Of a stretch of DNA of 64,000 nucleotides, positions 1 through 7,694 are shown one piece after another. The notes under the pieces were generated by a model, which did not search any database, had not been told where the DNA came from, and saw only the letters and a list, made by a program, of their open reading frames with translations. The position numbers and the translations under genes are program-made. The DNA comes from CAZVLQ01 sp964628185 (GTDB taxonomy: Bacteria > Pseudomonadota > Zetaproteobacteria > Mariprofundales > Mariprofundaceae), in NCBI GenBank assembly GCA_964628185.1, contig CAZVLQ010000008.1, positions 23,055 to 87,054 of the forward strand, read 5' to 3'. Each line of letters begins with the position of its first letter. Position 1 is the first letter of the stretch.

Positions 1-254
1 TCGCGCAGGGCGCTGGTTCCCACGGCGCGAACAGTCTTCACGGGATGCCGGTCAATGATGGAACGAAAGGTTTCAAATGCCCGTAGCGCTTTTCCCATGG
101 TTTCTTCGGAAAGTCGGCCCGTGGTGAAGGCATCATGGCCCAGACGCACGGGTTCGCGGTGATAATGGATGGTTTTCAAGCCGGTCTGCGCATCCGGTCC
201 GGCGATGAGCAGGCGCATGGCATTGGAGCCAATGTCAATGGCCGCGGCCAGCAT
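1..254 (-). CDS. ppx: Exopolyphosphatase / guanosine pentaphosphatase (Ppx/GppA family), partial
   Basis: Only the N-terminal 84 codons are present; the gene runs off the left edge. The translation begins MLAAAIDIGSNAMRLLIAG, the phosphate-1 signature (DxGSN) of the ASKHA-fold Ppx/GppA family, which hydrolyses polyphosphate or pppGpp in the cytoplasm. The ATG at 254 lies 19 bases after the phoU stop on the same strand, so it is probably the last gene of the pst operon. Linking polyphosphate turnover to phosphate uptake is a common arrangement. No strong ribosome site is visible and an upstream non-ATG start cannot be excluded. Ppx versus GppA cannot be decided from this fragment. Confidence 0.85.
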   Translation of the reverse strand, partial: MLAAAIDIGSNAMRLLIAGPDAQTGLKTIHYHREPVRLGHDAFTTGRLSEETMGKALRAFETFRSIIDRHPVKTVRAVGTSALR

Positions 255-273
255 TGGCCCGGAGGCGGATGTT

Positions 274-978
274 TCAGTCGTCTTCTTCCCCTTCCAGAAG
301 CTCCCTGAGTTTTTCCGTATCGATATGCCGCACTTCATGGCCGACATCGGTATAAATGACCATTTCGGCGATGTTGGTAATGTGGTCGCCGATCCGCTCC
401 ATTACCTTGGCGATATTGATGAGTGCCATGCACTGGGTGATTTTGGCGGGTTTCTCCACCATCACCGTCAGCATGACGCGTTGGGTATTGGCAAATGCCT
501 CGTTAATCAGGTGATCGCGTTCAATGATGGTTTGTGCTTCTGTTGCGCTGCGCTCCAGATAGGCGCGTCGGACATTTTTCAACTGATCGAGAACCAGATC
601 CTGCATCACGGGGATGGAAGCCATATTCTTCGGCGTAGCGCCTTCGATATTCAGCACGTTATCCGCGATATTGGCGGCCATATCGCTCATGCGCTCCAGG
701 TCAGTGACAATCTTTGTGGCGGCAAACACAAAGCGCAGGTCCGATGCGGCCGGTTGATGGTGCACGATGAGATTGCGGGCGGCCTCATCGCTTTGAACTT
801 CGAGTGCGTTGGCGGCTTCATCGTGTTTGATCACGGCCTTTGCCAGCTCTGCATCACCTTCAGTCAGCGCCTGCAGCGCCTGTTTGATGTTCTTGCGCAC
901 AATCTTGAACATCGATTTAATCAGGTTGTTAAGCTCATCCAGTTCGATATCAAATCGTTTTAATGTATGTTCGGGCAT
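274..978 (-). CDS. phoU: Phosphate-signalling regulator PhoU
   Basis: This 234-residue all-helical protein has the two PhoU repeats, each with an E/DxxxD-type metal-binding helix (for example RMSDMAANIAD near residue 95 and RIGDHITNIAEMV near 190). PhoU is a cytoplasmic peripheral protein that restrains PhoR kinase activity through the Pst transporter when phosphate is plentiful. The gene follows pstB by 9 bases and precedes ppx, the standard end of a pst operon. Length is normal for the family. The very acidic C-terminus (EGEEDD) is unremarkable. Function from family and context is secure. Confidence 0.97.
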   Translation of the reverse strand: MPEHTLKRFDIELDELNNLIKSMFKIVRKNIKQALQALTEGDAELAKAVIKHDEAANALEVQSDEAARNLIVHHQPAASDLRFVFAATKIVTDLERMSDMAANIADNVLNIEGATPKNMASIPVMQDLVLDQLKNVRRAYLERSATEAQTIIERDHLINEAFANTQRVMLTVMVEKPAKITQCMALINIAKVMERIGDHITNIAEMVIYTDVGHEVRHIDTEKLRELLEGEEDD

Positions 979-987
979 GTTTGCTCC

Positions 988-1827
988 TTAGCCGAAGCGG
1001 CCGGTAACGTAATCCTCGGTCTGTTGTTTGGCCGGGGAGGTGAACAATGCGTTGGTTTCGCCAAATTCGATCAGTTTTCCCAGATAGAAGAACGCAGTGA
1101 AATCAGATACGCGCGCTGCCTGCTGCATGTTGTGGGTAACGATGACAATGGTGAATTTCTGTTTAAGTTCGTCAATCAGTTCCTCAATTTTGGATGTGGC
1201 AATGGGATCAAGCGCCGAGCACGGTTCATCCATCAGAATGACTTCGGGTTCAATGGCAAGTGCGCGAGCGATGCACAGGCGTTGCTGCTGACCGCCGGAA
1301 AGCGCCGTTCCGGGCTGTGCCAGCATGTCCTTGACTTCATCCCACAGGGCTGCGTCGCGCAGCGCCTTTTCGACTCTTTCTTCCATTTTGCTTCTGCCCA
1401 TACTGGTATGCAGCTTTAGACCGTAAGCGATGTTGTCTGATATGGACATAGGAAAGGGCGTGGGCTTCTGGAAGATCATGCCCACCTTGTGCCGCAGCGA
1501 CAGCGCCGGGATTTTGGGATCAATGATATTAACGCCATCCATCAGGACCTCACCTTCCGCACGATGCCCCTTGTACAGATCGAACATGCGGTTGTAGGTG
1601 CGAATGTGGGTTGATTTACCGCAACCTGATGGCCCGATAAATGCCGTCACCCTGTTTTTGGCAATATCCAGCGTGTTGCCGAACAGCACCTGTTTGCTGC
1701 CGTAATAGAAATCAAGATTGCGTACGGACAGCTTGATTTCATTGCTACGGATCGCCTTTCCGGACGTATTTTCCGGCTGGGGTGAAGTGGATGGAAGTTC
1801 CTGCGTTGCGGGGGTTGCCGGGGTCAA
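988..1827 (-). CDS. pstB: Phosphate ABC transporter ATP-binding protein PstB
   Basis: PstB is the ATPase of the PstSCAB high-affinity phosphate importer. Walker A (GPSGCGKST), the ABC signature (LSGGQQQRL) and Walker B (ILMDEP) are all present. A longer reading from 1911 would overlap pstA by 88 bases. I prefer the TTG at 1827, which overlaps the pstA stop (TTGA) and has AAAGGAG six bases upstream, giving 279 residues. The first roughly 35 residues (TPATPATQELPSTSPQPENTS) are a Pro/Thr-rich tail longer than in E. coli PstB and probably disordered. Confidence 0.96.
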   Translation of the reverse strand: MTPATPATQELPSTSPQPENTSGKAIRSNEIKLSVRNLDFYYGSKQVLFGNTLDIAKNRVTAFIGPSGCGKSTHIRTYNRMFDLYKGHRAEGEVLMDGVNIIDPKIPALSLRHKVGMIFQKPTPFPMSISDNIAYGLKLHTSMGRSKMEERVEKALRDAALWDEVKDMLAQPGTALSGGQQQRLCIARALAIEPEVILMDEPCSALDPIATSKIEELIDELKQKFTIVIVTHNMQQAARVSDFTAFFYLGKLIEFGETNALFTSPAKQQTEDYVTGRFG

Positions 1828-2666
1828 TGCCTGCTCCTTTTGTGCAGCACCAGCCGCGTGATAATAGTGGTGGCCAGCACAGCCATGGTAATCAGAAATG
1901 CCGCACCCCATGCCAGCGTATGCCAGTCATCGTAGGGACTCATGGCATAATTGAACAGCGTCACGGTCAGGTTCCCCATCGGTTCATTCATGCTTTCCAT
2001 CCAGTAGGGGCTGTTCATGGCCGTGAACAATAAAGGCGCGGTTTCACCGGCGACACGCGCCACGGCCAGCATGATGCCGGTGATCATGCCGGCGGCGGCG
2101 GCCCGGTAAATCACCTGTGGCATGATCTTCCAGTAGGGCGCGCCCAGCGCCAGGGCGGCCTCACGCAATTCATGCGGCACCAGTTTGAGCATTTCCTCCG
2201 TGGTACGCGAAACCACCGGCAACATGATGATGGCCAGCGACACGGCGCCCGCCCAGCCGGAGAAGTGGCCCATGGGCCGCACCATGATGAGATAGACAAA
2301 CACGCCGATGACAATGGATGGAGCGGAAACCAGAATATCAGAGAAGTATCGGATCACCTGACCGATGCGGGATTCACGGCCAAACTCGGACAGCCATGTT
2401 CCGGCCATCACCCCAAAAGGTACGGACATGAGCGTGGCCGCCACCGTCATCAGAAAGGTGCCGACAATATCGTTGGCGAGCCCTCCGCCTTCCATGCCGG
2501 GGGGAGCGGGAAGCTCGGTGAAGAATTCCCAGTTGATGGCGGCGGCGCCCCGAATGGCGACATCACCGAGTATCCATGTGAGCATGATCAGTCCGGCCGT
2601 CGCCGCCATGCCGGATACGGTGAGCACCATGCGGTTGGTCAGTATCCGGCGCTTCCGTCGTATCAT
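1824..2666 (-). CDS. pstA: Phosphate ABC transporter permease PstA
   Basis: This inner-membrane permease subunit has about six transmembrane helices and an EAA-type loop (ELREAALALGAPYWK, about residues 178-192) that contacts PstB. The start is set at the ATG at 2666, which overlaps the pstC stop as ATGA and has GGGAGGTGG just upstream, giving 280 residues. It sits between pstC and pstB with overlaps on both sides, so the three are translationally coupled. Family assignment is firm. Confidence 0.96.
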   Translation of the reverse strand: MIRRKRRILTNRMVLTVSGMAATAGLIMLTWILGDVAIRGAAAINWEFFTELPAPPGMEGGGLANDIVGTFLMTVAATLMSVPFGVMAGTWLSEFGRESRIGQVIRYFSDILVSAPSIVIGVFVYLIMVRPMGHFSGWAGAVSLAIIMLPVVSRTTEEMLKLVPHELREAALALGAPYWKIMPQVIYRAAAAGMITGIMLAVARVAGETAPLLFTAMNSPYWMESMNEPMGNLTVTLFNYAMSPYDDWHTLAWGAAFLITMAVLATTIITRLVLHKRSRH

Positions 2667-3592
2667 TGACCACCTCCCGCATTGACCCTTCTCAGCCACA
2701 GTTGCGCCAGTCCGAGCACAATGAAGGTAATCAGGAACAGCACCAGTCCCAGTTCAACCAGGGAAGAGAGATATACATCGCTGTCCGCTTCGGTAAATTC
2801 GTTGGCCAGCGTTGAGGCAATGGAGTTGCCGGGCGCAAACAGCGACCATGACAGGTGGTAGGCGTTGCCGATAACAAAGGTAATTGCCATGGTTTCACCC
2901 AGGGCGCGGCCCATGCCCAGAAAGACCGCGCCGGCAATACCCTTCTTGCCGTAAGGGATCATCACGTCGCGCACCACTTCCCATGTGGTGCAGCCCATGC
3001 CATAGGCGGCTTCCTTGAGGTTCTGCGGCACCATAAGGAACACATCGCGCGTGATTGAGGCAATGAAGGGGAGAATCATCAACGCCAGCACCAGACCCGC
3101 GGTGAGCATGCCGATACCCATGGGAGCGCCGGTAAAGAAGGGAAGAAATCCGAAGTGGGCTGCGAGCCACGGCTGCACATGGTCGGCCATCAGCGGGGAG
3201 AGAATGAACAGTCCCCACATGCCATAGACGATGCTGGGAATGGCGGCGAGCAGTTCAATGGCCGTGCCGAACGGCGTCTTCATCCAGTCCGGCGCCAGTT
3301 CCGCCAGAAACAGGGCCACGCCGATGCTGATCGGTACCGCAATCAGCATGGCCAGCAAGGTGGAAATCAGCGTGCCGCCAATTGGAATCAGTGCGCCAAA
3401 ATCGTCCTTGACCGGATTCCAGGCGCTGCTGGTGAGGAAGGAGAATCCAAATTTATGAATGGAGGGCAGGGACTCGTGCCAGAGGTTGGCCACGATGGCG
3501 GCGAATAGTACGAGGATGCCTGCGGCGAAGGCCAGCGTCAGTCCGCGAAAGGCAGCATCGCCCCATGCCTTATTTCCAGTGTTCTGTCCCAT
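2663..3592 (-). CDS. pstC: Phosphate ABC transporter permease PstC
   Basis: This 309-residue inner-membrane permease pairs with PstA. Hydrophobic helices begin at about residue 16 (LAFAAGILVLFAAIVANL), and the conserved cytoplasmic loop NLKEAAYGMGCTTWE docks the ATPase. A 218-base gap separates it from pstS, the longest inside the operon, and it contains a strong hairpin that could lower pstC expression relative to pstS. The overlapping stop and start with pstA indicate coupled translation. Confidence 0.96.
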   Translation of the reverse strand: MGQNTGNKAWGDAAFRGLTLAFAAGILVLFAAIVANLWHESLPSIHKFGFSFLTSSAWNPVKDDFGALIPIGGTLISTLLAMLIAVPISIGVALFLAELAPDWMKTPFGTAIELLAAIPSIVYGMWGLFILSPLMADHVQPWLAAHFGFLPFFTGAPMGIGMLTAGLVLALMILPFIASITRDVFLMVPQNLKEAAYGMGCTTWEVVRDVMIPYGKKGIAGAVFLGMGRALGETMAITFVIGNAYHLSWSLFAPGNSIASTLANEFTEADSDVYLSSLVELGLVLFLITFIVLGLAQLWLRRVNAGGGQ

Positions 3593-3721
3593 GCTGTAAC
3601 GGTACTCTCTGTGGTTCGAATTCCATTCCGTGCGATTCCGGTTTTGCCGGGTCAGGCAATACTTACCGCAAGTCCGCCATCGTGCAATGGAATTCAGTGA
3701 CTTGAAAAGCAGCTTGTGAGC

Positions 3722-3751
3722 AAAGGGCCGGGGATGATGATCCCGGCCCTT
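3722..3751 (-). terminator. Hairpin in the pstS-pstC gap, possible attenuator
   Basis: The stem GGGCCGGG / CCCGGCCC is separated by an 8-9-base AT-rich loop and flanked by AAA/TTT. It lies about 60 bases after the pstS stop and 130 before pstC. The following T-run is short, so partial termination is more likely than full. Such a site would make pstS, the binding protein, more abundant than the permease genes. Inferred from sequence only. Confidence 0.6.
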
Positions 3752-3810
3752 CCCTGATGCGGTACGATACTGTAGAGGAGGGTTAATCAGCAGTCCCGCA
3801 ACAACTCGTC

Positions 3811-4857
3811 TTATTTCCAGATAGCATTTCCCGAACGGTCACGCAGTACCTTGCTCCAGGTGGCGCGCACCATGCTGGCCACGGCTTCCGGCATCGGCAC
3901 GTAGTCCAGGGATTCAGCCGCCTTGCCGCCATTCCTGTAGCTCCAGTCGAAGAACTTAAGGACTTCCCTGGCCTGCACGGGGTTGGTCTGGGTCTTGTAC
4001 ATCAGGATGAAGGAGGCACCGGTAATCGGCCAGGAATTTGCGCCCGGCTGATTGGTCAGCACCATGTAGTAGCCTTTGGCATGCGTCCAGTCCGCGCCCG
4101 CGGCGGCCGCCTGGAAGTTGGCGGACGTCGGCGCCACGAAATTGCCGTAGTGATTCTGCAACAACACGGAAGCCATGTGGTTCTGCAGCGCATAGGCGTA
4201 TTCGACATAACCGATGGAACCCGGAACCTTGCGTACGAAGGCGGCCACGCCCTGATTGCCCTTGCCACCGAGGCCGGCCGGCCATGCAATGGCCTTGGCG
4301 TTGCCCAGCTTCTCGGCCCATTCGCCGCTGATCTTGGTCAGGTAATTGGTGAAGATCCAGGTGGTGCCGGAGCCATCGGCGCGGTGCACCACGCTGATGT
4401 CCTGATGCGGCAGGGAAAGACCGGGATTGTTAACCGTGATGCGCGCATCATCCCATTTGGTGATTTTACCGAGATAGATGTTGGCCAGATTGCGCCCTGT
4501 TAATTTTAACTGACCGGCCTTGACACCGGCAATGTTCACGACCGGTACGACACCGCCCATGATCATCGGGTACTGCATCAGGCCGAACTTGTCCAGGACG
4601 GCAGCCTTCAACGGCGCATCGGAAGCGCCGAAATCCACGGTTCTGGCTTTGATCTGCTTGATGCCGCCGCCGGAACCGATGGCCTGATAATTCAGCTTGA
4701 CGCCCGTTTTCTTGTTGTAGGTATAGGCCCATTTGGAATAAACGGGGAAGGGGAAGGTTGCCCCGGCGCCGTTGAGAGTGGCCGCGGCCTCGGCCGCGGG
4801 TGCGGCGCTCATGGCGCCAGTTGCGATCAATACTGCCGCGAAAATCATTTTTTTCAT
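3811..4857 (-). CDS. pstS: Periplasmic phosphate-binding protein PstS
   Basis: This 348-residue secreted protein has a signal peptide of about 25 residues (MKKMIFAAVLIATGAMSAAP, cleavage near AEA-A). Mature PstS motifs include LNGAGATFPFPVYSKW, YQAIGSGGGI, VDFGASDAPL and HRADGSGTTWIF, which line the phosphate site of this type II binding protein. It delivers phosphate to PstCA. It lies downstream of the porin gene and has no Pho box of its own in the 69-base gap, so it is probably transcribed from the porin promoter. Confidence 0.97.
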   Translation of the reverse strand: MKKMIFAAVLIATGAMSAAPAAEAAATLNGAGATFPFPVYSKWAYTYNKKTGVKLNYQAIGSGGGIKQIKARTVDFGASDAPLKAAVLDKFGLMQYPMIMGGVVPVVNIAGVKAGQLKLTGRNLANIYLGKITKWDDARITVNNPGLSLPHQDISVVHRADGSGTTWIFTNYLTKISGEWAEKLGNAKAIAWPAGLGGKGNQGVAAFVRKVPGSIGYVEYAYALQNHMASVLLQNHYGNFVAPTSANFQAAAAGADWTHAKGYYMVLTNQPGANSWPITGASFILMYKTQTNPVQAREVLKFFDWSYRNGGKAAESLDYVPMPEAVASMVRATWSKVLRDRSGNAIWK

Positions 4858-4890
4858 GTTTATCTCCTTTTTGGTTTAACTCAGAATAAT

Positions 4891-4910
4891 GGGGGCGAAA
4901 TCCCGCCCCC
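4891..4910 (-). terminator. GC-rich hairpin between porin and pstS
   Basis: The inverted repeat GGGGGCG-N6-CGCCCCC lies in the 69-base porin-pstS gap. On the minus strand it is followed by ATTATTC rather than a T-run, so it is more likely a partial terminator or an mRNA-stability stem than a full stop. Confidence 0.45.
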
Positions 4911-4926
4911 CTACCTTTTCAGATAC

Positions 4927-6171
4927 TTAAAACTCTACCTGTGAATACAGACCAACTTTGGTAATGTCCCTTTTGTCGTTTGCAACAAATCCCAACGATG
5001 TAACATTCTCAATATCGGCTACAGCCGAGAAAGAAATGTGTTTCACCGGCCAGTATTCCAAACCGAAGACATAACGTGTAATCTTTTCTTCAGGACTGGT
5101 GGAAAACGCCGCAATCTGCTGTGGTTTATTCTTCAGATACTCATAATTGGCGAACACACCCAAATCAATACTGTCAATCGGTAGCTTAGATCGACCCCAC
5201 ACATAAAAACCGTCACTTTCAAGTTGGTCGTTGCCAGCTGCTAAAGTGACTGTGGTCACGCCATGCTTCTTTGTGTAACCATGTGCATCTCTCGCCTTAT
5301 CCTTGTTGTTGACATAGCCAATACCAACACCGTAATCATGCGTAATATACGTCCCCTGAATCTGATACATGGTGCTTTTCACGCCAGCCACCGTGACATC
5401 TGATTTAAATGTTTTAGTAGCTCTAAAACCATTCACATACTGAAAATCCAGACTGACATGATCAAGCGGATGCAGACTGATGCGCGAATCAAAATCAAAA
5501 CCATTATTGCCGGACTGCACATTACCATTGGAATAGCCTGTGCCGTTGGTTTCCGTCACCCAGTAGTCCACCAATCCATCAAATAACTTACCCTTCAGAC
5601 CGATACCGAGATCGGATGAGGTCTCAAAGCCGTAGTTATCCACAAATGTCTTGAACACGTAACGGTGCTTGTTCTGCCCTTCCTGCATGTCAATCCACGG
5701 CGTGTGCGATTGTCCTAAACGCAGTACTATGGCGTTGCCCAGAAGTTTTCCTTGCACATAGACGTATTTGACAAATACAGCCTGATCTTTGCTCAGGCCG
5801 GCAACCGGCGTCTGGTTGGCCATGTCCAGGGTTAAGCGCGCCATCCAGTCATCGTTGAAAAAATACTTGGCGGTGAGATACGCACGATCAACATTCAGGC
5901 CTGATGTCTTGGTTTCCTTCTGAGCAGCGGGGGCTACTGTTTTTTTATCACTTTTATAAGTCGTGTTCAAAAACAGCGTGGCTTCGAGCTTTAACTTACC
6001 TTCGTTGTTTTGCTTGATGGCCTTGACCTCGTCCTTGCTCAGGATGCCCTTGGCGTGTAGAACATCAACCAGACTTTTGTCGTCCACCTGAACGCCGCCG
6101 GCGAATGCCGCCGGAGCTAGGCCCGCCAGCAACACCGCCGCCGCCACTGTATTCCTTGTTTTGTAAAACAT
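4927..6171 (-). CDS. Phosphate-selective porin (OprO/OprP-like)
   Basis: This 414-residue outer-membrane protein has a signal peptide cleaved after AFA (about residue 24). A short helical segment follows (LVDVLHAKGILSKDEVKAIK), then alternating amphipathic strands to a C-terminal GLYSQVEF ending in Phe, the usual outer-membrane insertion signal. This architecture matches the phosphate-selective porin O/P family. The Pho box 50 bases upstream and the downstream pst genes support a role as the outer-membrane entry for phosphate. The anion specificity is inferred. It is the first gene of the operon. Confidence 0.88.
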   Translation of the reverse strand: MFYKTRNTVAAAVLLAGLAPAAFAGGVQVDDKSLVDVLHAKGILSKDEVKAIKQNNEGKLKLEATLFLNTTYKSDKKTVAPAAQKETKTSGLNVDRAYLTAKYFFNDDWMARLTLDMANQTPVAGLSKDQAVFVKYVYVQGKLLGNAIVLRLGQSHTPWIDMQEGQNKHRYVFKTFVDNYGFETSSDLGIGLKGKLFDGLVDYWVTETNGTGYSNGNVQSGNNGFDFDSRISLHPLDHVSLDFQYVNGFRATKTFKSDVTVAGVKSTMYQIQGTYITHDYGVGIGYVNNKDKARDAHGYTKKHGVTTVTLAAGNDQLESDGFYVWGRSKLPIDSIDLGVFANYEYLKNKPQQIAAFSTSPEEKITRYVFGLEYWPVKHISFSAVADIENVTSLGFVANDKRDITKVGLYSQVEF

Positions 6172-6220
6172 TCACTTCCTCCTTGTGAATCGAGATGCGG
6201 CGAACAGTATGCGGCGAATG

Positions 6221-6236
6221 TGACATGCGTATGACA
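6221..6236 (-). promoter_or_regulatory. Pho box upstream of the porin-pst operon
   Basis: Read on the minus strand, two TGTCA half-sites spaced 11 bases apart (TGTCATACGCATGTCAC) match the PhoB-binding direct-repeat consensus closely. The site lies about 50 bases before the porin start. Confidence 0.8.
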
Positions 6237-6245
6237 TATTTTCCG

Positions 6246-6283
6246 TGTCATCTTCCTGTCATATGGACGACATCCTCTTGTCA
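6246..6283 (+). promoter_or_regulatory. Pho boxes facing the cNMP-domain gene
   Basis: TGTCA half-sites begin at 6246, 6257 and 6279, in register at 11-base steps (the second interval is 22). They point to the plus strand and end 45 bases before the start of the cyclic-nucleotide-domain gene. Together with the minus-strand box they form a divergent PhoB-controlled region. Confidence 0.7.
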
Positions 6284-6327
6284 TGTACGGGTATCAGGAT
6301 ACGGCCAAACCAGAAGGAGGTTTCAAG

Positions 6328-6834
6328 ATGAGTCAAGCCAGTCTGACGGCATTTATCGCGTCCGTTTCCGCCAATCCGCATTTCATGCGTTTTCGCACCA
6401 TGCCTATTGGCCAGGAACTGGAGGTACGCGATGCCATGGTGCTGTTTTCATGCCTTGAGGAACAATACGTTAAAAACGGTCAGGTTCTGTATGAGGCCGG
6501 TACGGAATCGGAACGAACCATGTATCTGCTGCTGGAAGGAAGTGTGTCCGTACGCGATGTCTCCGGCAATATCTACTCTACGCTGAGGCCCGGGGACGTA
6601 TTCGGGCTGTTTTCATTCCTGGAGGACAGGCCGCATTCGGCGACCGTGGTGGCGCAAAGCGATATTGTGGCGCTGACGATCCGGCGAGCCTATTTCGATC
6701 TCATTACCCTGGAAGATCCGACGCTCGGCAATCAACTGCTGCGTTTCATGTTTCGCCTGCTTTCCCGTACATCGCTAAAATTGGAAGTGGAGTATGCCGC
6801 GCTCCGGGATTACGCCCTGGGGTTTCGCTCCTGA
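6328..6834 (+). CDS. Stand-alone cyclic-nucleotide-binding-domain protein
   Basis: This 168-residue cytoplasmic protein is a single CRP-type beta-roll domain. NGQVLYEAGTESERTMYLLLEG leads into a phosphate-binding-cassette-like loop (RPGDVFGLFSFLEDRPHSATV). There is no helix-turn-helix after the C-helix, so it is not a classical CRP/FNR regulator. The ATG at 6328 follows a strong AAGGAGGT; a longer in-frame start at 6283 overlaps the Pho boxes and is unlikely. Position between Pho boxes and phoB suggests a role in phosphate signalling, but ligand and partner are unknown. Confidence 0.85.
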   Translation: MSQASLTAFIASVSANPHFMRFRTMPIGQELEVRDAMVLFSCLEEQYVKNGQVLYEAGTESERTMYLLLEGSVSVRDVSGNIYSTLRPGDVFGLFSFLEDRPHSATVVAQSDIVALTIRRAYFDLITLEDPTLGNQLLRFMFRLLSRTSLKLEVEYAALRDYALGFRS

Positions 6835-6888
6835 TATTCAGGTTAAGCGTGGTTTTTTCACCATTGAGGTTATGAAGGAATTAAAGAG

Positions 6889-6931
6889 TTTGCGGGGTTA
6901 ATCCCCGCGCTCTTCATGCCCTTCGTGGGCA
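6889..6931 (+). terminator. Two hairpins before phoB
   Basis: GCGGGG-TTAAT-CCCCGC (6892-6908, flanked by AGAG/CTCT) is followed by TGCCC-TTCGT-GGGCA (6917-6931). They lie after the cNMP-domain gene and may terminate or attenuate its transcript before phoB. There is no long T-run. Confidence 0.45.
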
Positions 6932-6974
6932 ACAGGAATGAGGCTTGTGCTTGTCATACTGCCATGGATTATCC

Positions 6975-7694
6975 ATGATGGACATTATGGATAGTGACCC
7001 GCGCCAGATTCTGATCGTTGAGGATGATACGCCGATTGCGCGCCTGATGCAGATGCATGTTCAGGCGGGGGGACATCGTGCGTGTTGCTGCGCGGATGGC
7101 AACAAGGCCATTGAATTGTTGCAGGAGCATTCCTTCAAGCTGATCATCCTTGATCGCATGCTGCCGGGCGCCGACGGCATGCGGGTGTTGCGTTTTATTC
7201 GCCGGACCAGTCAGGAAGAAATGATTCCCGTGTTGATGGTGACGGCGCTCGACCGGACTGCCGATCGCATTCAGGGCCTGAATGAAGGTGCGGACGACTA
7301 TTTGTCCAAGCCCTTTGAGCCCGACGAACTGATGGCGCGCGTGCAGGCCCTGTTACGCAGAAGCATGCCGGCCGATACGGGCCGGTTGCGTGCCGGCGGC
7401 ATTGAGGTTAACCCTGATATCTATGAGGTGAGCGTGAATGGCCGTTCCATTACCCTGCGCCCGCTTGAATATCGACTGCTCCAGTTTCTGATGAAAAAGC
7501 CGGGCAAGACGCGCAGCCGCGAATACCTGCTGAACCATGTCTGGGGACGTGATGCCTTTGTTGAACCCAGGACCGTGGATGTTACCGTCAAGCGTCTGCG
7601 CAAGGCGCTGAAGGCATGCGGCGCCGGAGATTGTGTGGAAACCGTGCGTGGCATGGGTTACCGATTTTATACCAGGAGCCTGTCGGACTTATGA
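6975..7694 (+). CDS. phoB: Phosphate response regulator PhoB
   Basis: This OmpR-family regulator has a receiver domain with acidic pair EDD near residue 16, phospho-acceptor Asp60 in LIILDRMLPG and a conserved KPF. A C-terminal winged-helix DNA-binding domain follows (RPLEYRLLQFLMKKPGKTRS to RTVDVTVKRLRKAL). It activates Pho-box promoters such as those at 6221-6283. The start is uncertain: ATGs at 6975, 6978 and 6987 or an upstream GTG-type start at 6945 are possible. The last six residues, RSLSDL, are encoded by an 18-base sequence shared with the ends of the repeat elements elsewhere in the window. The stop overlaps the phoR start. Confidence 0.93.
   Translation: MMDIMDSDPRQILIVEDDTPIARLMQMHVQAGGHRACCCADGNKAIELLQEHSFKLIILDRMLPGADGMRVLRFIRRTSQEEMIPVLMVTALDRTADRIQGLNEGADDYLSKPFEPDELMARVQALLRRSMPADTGRLRAGGIEVNPDIYEVSVNGRSITLRPLEYRLLQFLMKKPGKTRSREYLLNHVWGRDAFVEPRTVDVTVKRLRKALKACGAGDCVETVRGMGYRFYTRSLSDL
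7674..7691 (+). repeat. Solo end of the palindromic element at the phoB-phoR junction
   Basis: AGGAGCCTGTCGGACTTA differs by one base from the terminal repeat of each of the three full elements at 19570, 37727 and 50104. Here only one end is present. It encodes the last codons of phoB, and its AGGAG also serves as the likely ribosome site of phoR. Confidence 0.75.

Noticed and set aside
169..963. Long open frame on the plus strand opposite phoU
   Set aside because: It is antisense to a clear PhoU protein and its translation resembles no family.
6951..6967. TTGTCATA upstream of phoB as a Pho box for phoB autoregulation
   Set aside because: Only one TGTCA half-site is present; the position 11 bases downstream reads CATGG.
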